Position numbers and translations under genes: made by a program. A stretch of 64,000 bases of DNA from Kingdonia uniflora (Eukaryota; Streptophyta; Magnoliopsida; Ranunculales; Circaeasteraceae), in the NCBI GenBank assembly GCA_014058105.1, contig JACGCM010000018.1, forward strand, positions 620,001 to 684,000, given 5' to 3'. This document shows positions 59,691 to 64,000 of the stretch, in pieces. The notes below the pieces were generated by a model. The model was not told the origin of the DNA, made no database searches, and was given only the letters and a program-made list of their open reading frames with translations. Numbering within the stretch: the first letter of the stretch is position 1; every line of letters begins with the position of its first letter.

Positions 59691-60306
59691 TGGCCAAATT
59701 TTGCAGGCTCAAAATGGCTTGGAATTCGCTATTACACCAATGAACCTGTGATAATATTCTAATAGAAAACAAGAAATAATGCAAGTGGTTTTAGCATGGA
59801 AAACCTCTGAATAGGTAAAAAAACTACGACCTCGAGTGGAGGATTTTTGTAAAAGTATCTTTATTACTTGAGGCGGATATCTTATTACAAGTGATCTCTA
59901 GATTTAGAAATGCTTGAACCTTGTAACTTAGAAGTTTGAATGTTTTTGAGAATCTAGAATATGTAGTTTTCTTGGTGATTTCTCGTCTAATTTTTTGGTC
60001 CTTGTCTCATCTGGAACTTCTTCCTTATATAGGCCTTCTCTGTAATTCTTCATTGTGCTAGAACATGTTCTTCGGACAATGTGGTTAGTGGCAATTGACT
60101 GAGTAACTAATGAGTTCGTGAGAGACAAGTATCTTTGACTTATTTAGGTTTTTTGGTTTGAGTTTGTCCCACGTTCTTCACTAGTTCGTGGAGTAGGCTG
60201 AAATGTTGACTGGAGAAGTCATGTGGAAAATGCGTGAGTCTTAGATTTCAGTAGTTCGACTTAGAAATAGCTCGATTAGGGTCATATCGAGGGGTATGCC
60301 CCTACA
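59691..60306 (-). repeat. 3' LTR of Tat element D (616 bp)
   Basis: tggccaaattt ... gcccctaca; related to the LTRs at 48.5 and 52.5 kb (ctctgaataggtaaaaa..ctacgacctcg, ttattacttgaggc.gatat). Confidence 0.75.
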
Positions 60307-60639
60307 ATCGCCCCCTCGTAACCGAAGTCACAAGGGGTTAAGAAAGAGTCTATGGGTAATTGGTATTCGGATTAAAAAATTTGAATATTAAAATAGAGTA
60401 ATGATGGTTTTGATTGTATAGAAGTTGTAGGGGTTATAGGGAAATGTCGTGCATTAAATGAAGATGTGGATACTGATATATGTGACGATTATGGTTTGAA
60501 GAGTAGTGTTAGTATGAAATGATGACGTTTGGAAAAATGTACCTGCACAATAAATGTAGGTTTATATAAATAGTACCTGTACCAAGTTTTTGAAGCAAAG
60601 TGCATTTTTAAGCTGTCAAATTCTCTAAAAGTTTCGATG

Positions 60640-61110
60640 ATGGTTAAGACTCGAAGGACGGTCCTTAAAGAGATGATTGCTTCTGAAATACAGAGATTGA
60701 ATTGAAGTACTTTGGAATCCAATCCATAGAGATGTCCATACCCGCTCCTATTCCTCTGACTTATCAAGGTATGTCTAAAGGCGAAGCGGTTGAAGCTAAG
60801 GAGGAATTTTACTGTAGGTGGAGGTTTCATGTCGCTGTCTTGACGGGCGAGGAACGTTGGGCTTGTCTCCGTACCCTTGTGGAGGGCAATGTTGGGGAGA
60901 CAGATGCAGTGATAGGTGTAACTGCGGGGCAGTAATCCTGATAACTTGTATCAGAATGGATTCTAAGGTCGGGCCCTCTTCATCTTTACCAACCCTACGA
61001 GGGTGGTAGTTATAGAAGTGGCGGTGATGGTGGTGGAGGAGGAAGATGGGCAGTGGAAATCTACTTCTATATTTCCATCATCTTTTGGTGCAAAGAAGAC
61101 TTTCAATTTG
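60640..61110 (+). pseudogene. small antisense ORF 1 of element D, frameshifted
   Basis: Begins MVKTRRTVLKEMIASEIQRL, stop/shift, then from 60702 in another frame IPLTYQGMSKGEAVEAKEEF, HVAVLTGEERWACLRTLVEG. A third frame gives VVVIEVAVMVVEEEDG at about 61000-61050. Starts 334 nt from the LTR boundary. Aligns with the 49.4 kb copy over its length. Confidence 0.5.
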
Positions 61111-61739
61111 AAAAGGTGGGTCCAACACTGAGTCTTCTGCTTGCATAGTTTCTATTTGAAGTTCAACCAGACTTCGATAAATATCTTATGTGGGAAGCTT
61201 TTTGTTGCGCCAAATGTCTGGTTTGTATCAGGATGAAACATCACTGAAGTAGGACGAACTGAAGGATTTGAGCTTGGGGTGCCTGAAAGATCTTCTATCT
61301 GTAAAGCACTCAAAAAACTTGCTATCTGTGAAGTACCTGATTTTGTAGTGCTTTGTAAGACTTGATATCTGTAAAAGTATTAGATCTTTGAGTACTTTAA
61401 AAGACTTGTTATCTATAAACGTATCTATAATCTTATTTGAAATGAAAAATATTTATTATCCAAACATTGTGTTCATATAGAATAGAATGTCTCTGGAATC
61501 GAGCTAAGAATAATGCGATATGTTTGCCAAGATACTGATAAGATGATATATATGACATCAAAATTATTGTTATCATAATCGAACAGTTTGAAATATGTTT
61601 GTAATATGTATAATAAAAGTTTGACCTGGGGCTGGATAAAAATATGGAGGAAAGGAAATAGGAGAGAAAAATAGATATGTAATAAGACATGAGTGTGGGA
61701 AGGTCAGAGAGAGATGGAAATAGGAGAGAAAAATACATT
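61111..61739. other. non-coding spacer in element D
   Basis: AT-rich, with short direct repeats (gtaaaagtatt, cttgatatctgt) near 61290-61420. No coding similarity found. Confidence 0.4.
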
Positions 61740-64000
61740 AAAATATGAGGGAAGGAGCAATGATGGAAAATCGGCTTTTTTGAAAAGGTGCAAGACATTA
61801 GTCATGGACAGTGGAAAGAACGCCTCAGTTCCAAAACCGAGGATGGCTCGTGCGAGGGACAATAACTGCCAGCCGTTTGAGAGAGAAATAGTAAATAGTG
61901 CTTCTTCCTCATCATTAAAATGTTTTTTAACTTCTAAAAACTTGGAGAGCAAAGATAGAGAAGTGCAAAAAAATTATAGAGAATCTGGTAAGGATTTTTC
62001 TAAGAGTGATCAATAGTTAAAGAAAGTTGCGGGGACTGAAACATATAGGTGACTATACAATAGTGTTGTGAGAGAAGGATTTGGCGCTGCCTCGGATTCT
62101 CATTCTGACATAGAAGGTTAGTTGAGATGTGCGATGCATGTTTGTGTATTTGAAAATCATAATCTGTTTTAAGCAAATCTCTACAAAATAACTATTTATA
62201 TCAATCTATGAAATTTGAAATATATATAGAATATATGAAAAAAAATTGTATACGAATGATGGATGTGCATAAGATAATGATAAATACCTTGACCTGTATC
62301 TATGTCGACCGCGAGAGGTATTTGTGCAGGATCAAACTCTTGCCTATAGAATTATAGTTGAGATGGATAGTTCACCTATGAATGGGGTGCCGACCACTGG
62401 TCGAACGGCAAAGTCCAAAATTGAAATGTCTGACAGTGAGGTTAAAGTAGGGGTTAAACAATTTCTAGGTTTCCCTGGGAAATTGGTGACGTATCCTCCC
62501 TGTTTAGATGCATTTAAAGAGTTTTATAAAGCTAAGGCTATGTAGAATGCGCCAGTAGACTGTTTAGGGGGTGTACTGTAGCGACGAGGGAGGAGTATTT
62601 TAATTGGTTGGCCGATTTGGAAGATGAGAAATGAGATAGGGGTATAGACAAATTGATCTCGTTAGAGTATTTTGATGGGAATGTTCAGAGTGATATTTTA
62701 GAGGGCTTTATGTATTCCCTGTCTTAATTAGAGTATGGGTTGAGTCTTCTCCTTACCAATTTAGCGAAAGGGATTATGAATATGATTGGGGTATATTTTG
62801 TTCAATTTAACGGGAACATGTGGGTGGTAATAAGTATTTGTGACCATCTGAATGAAAAGTGGGAAAGGGAGGGGAAAGTGAGGAGGATATTACCTAAGGA
62901 TGTTTTGCAATTTTATGGGGTAAAGAATTATCATGCCAGTGAAGGGGTATATTTCTGTACGAGCGCAACTCGGCATTGCTTTATCGATCTGAACTCAGTA
63001 GGTCGATCCTGGAACGATAACGTAATATGGGTGAAGGGTAATTGCCTTCAGAGAGATGATGAAGAACCATTGGATCTTCTGTTTAGAAATATAAAAAAAA
63101 TAAGTATAACAATGTATAGCATATAATATTAATATGTTGGAACTTTATGATCCTTTGTTGATGATAAAAAATGTTGTACATGGCAGGCTTGAAGTCCCAA
63201 GTGGAGAGGAAAGATTGTTTGTTGGACGAAGTTGTTAGGGAAGAGGTCGATCTCGAATCTGTGTTTGAAGGACTTGGCCTTAGCAGAAAGAAACGGATTG
63301 GATGCAAGTTTAAAAAAGTTTGAAATTCTTAATCAATAAGGCTAATGGTGGGTGCTGATGATGGTTAAAAGAAAGGAACAGGCTAGGAAGGGCTAGCGAA
63401 CTTACCCAAGGCCCCTAGAGTGGACAATTTGGTTAATCCAGAATCTATTACGTCGAAAAAATTAGCTCTAACGCTTTAAAAAAAGAAGATGTTGAAGCAT
63501 CTGTCGGCCTCTGGTACCACTGGAATTGTTGAGGTCGAAGGAAAAGAAAAAAAATAGAAGGATCGAACTTACGGGAACGTTGGGGGAGATGGTCGTTGAT
63601 AAGAGACCCGTTGCTAAGGATGATCTGAAGGAGGTGGAGGAAAGGGCCAGGCTGGCTGCTCTTTATGGGGAAGAGGATATGAGAAAAATGGTTGTTCTCT
63701 AGGATCGATTATGTGAAATATATTTTTGTATTGTGCTCCGAGCTCACGCTGAGGTCAAATTGTGCTTTGTAGGTTGCTTGTTTTGTGAGGGGGATATGTC
63801 TCGGAGTTGAAGAGGAGAAATCCGAGCCGAAAAAGGGGTAGATCGAGCTTGAAAAGATGGTAGCTCGATTGAAGGCCATCTACAAGCTGAGGCGAGAGTG
63901 AACCTGGAGGAGGTGGTGGCGGAGCGTGAAAGACTCGGGCATCACCATATGCTAAAGGGGAATTCAAAGGATGAGGCTGATGCTATTAAGGCTAACGCCT
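61740..64000 (+). pseudogene. antisense coiled-coil gene of Tat element D (runs off window)
   Basis: Exon 0, about 61740-62116, is basic and ends DSHSDIEG with donor GAAG|GTTAG. Exon a, 62330 to about 63105 after tttgtgcag: FLGFPGKLVTYPPCL, then LLLTNLAKGIMNMIG, FVQFNGNMWVVI, LQFYGVKNY, CFIDLNSVG, WNDNVIWVKGNCLQRDDEEP. Exon b from 63188 after catggcag: SQVERKDCLLDEVVREEVDL and SRKKRIG, later DDLKEVEERARLAALYGEED. Exon c from 63774 after ctttgtag: LEKMVARLKA, NLEEVVAERERLGHHHMLKG. Stops and shifts present. Splice sites coincide with those of B and C. Confidence 0.65.

Larger units (their letters stand above)
59691..64000 (-). mobile_element. Tat element D, 3' part (cut by window edge)
   Basis: - strand element: LTR 59691-60306, polypurine tract CGAGGGGGCGAT just inside it, then, on the opposite (+) strand, a small ORF and the multi-exon antisense gene. 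Same layout as A and C. Gag-pol would lie right of 64000. Confidence 0.7.

Overview
This is nuclear DNA of a flowering plant, probably a eudicot, from a heterochromatin-like block made almost entirely of nested, decayed transposable elements. The evidence is: plant Ty3/gypsy (Tat and chromovirus) and Ty1/copia retrotransposons, an L1-type LINE, a CACTA DNA transposon, plant-type introns, fragments of two plant host genes (a PPR gene and an alpha/beta-hydrolase gene), and no intact host gene. Most coding regions carry stops and frameshifts. Several are CG->TG/CA changes, as expected for long-methylated DNA. The species cannot be told from the sequence.

Layout. 1-5270: 3' part of a + strand Tat element (C) with antisense genes and a 3' LTR. 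5271-9440: a 5'-truncated chromovirus. 9441-12752 and 25637-30935: two halves of a - strand Tat element (B), split by a near-complete + strand Tat element (A, 12753-25636). 30936-32605: remains of an alpha/beta-hydrolase gene and a possible DNA-transposon end. 32606-59690: one L1-type LINE on the - strand, dispersed in five pieces by four direct insertions. These are a small copia element (32924-35515), a Tat deletion derivative (35555-47321, itself containing a solo chromovirus-like LTR and a CACTA element with PPR gene exons), a rearranged Tat composite (48342-53080), and a short-LTR copia-like element (54269-59600) that holds a second chromovirus. 59691-64000: 3' part of a - strand Tat element (D).

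The most interesting signal is shared by the four large Tat elements. Each carries, between pol and the 3' LTR and on the opposite strand to gag-pol, a multi-exon gene whose exon order is conserved: a domain resembling Pfam 'putative gypsy type transposon' proteins, a basic exon, and coiled-coil exons ending in an L-x2-GYS-like motif. One or two small related ORFs lie just inside the 3' LTR in the same antisense direction (seen in A, C, D and the 49 kb composite). Extra antisense ORFs are known in Tat elements; the conserved exon map, the small partner ORFs and the repeated geometry seen here are the parts that look new. Other notable points are a 50-nt tRNA-Lys half attached to an LTR at a primer-binding site, an inverted gag-protease segment beside it, several tandem-repeat arrays in Tat 3' regions, and three nested insertions with clean target-site duplications that give an explicit order of events.
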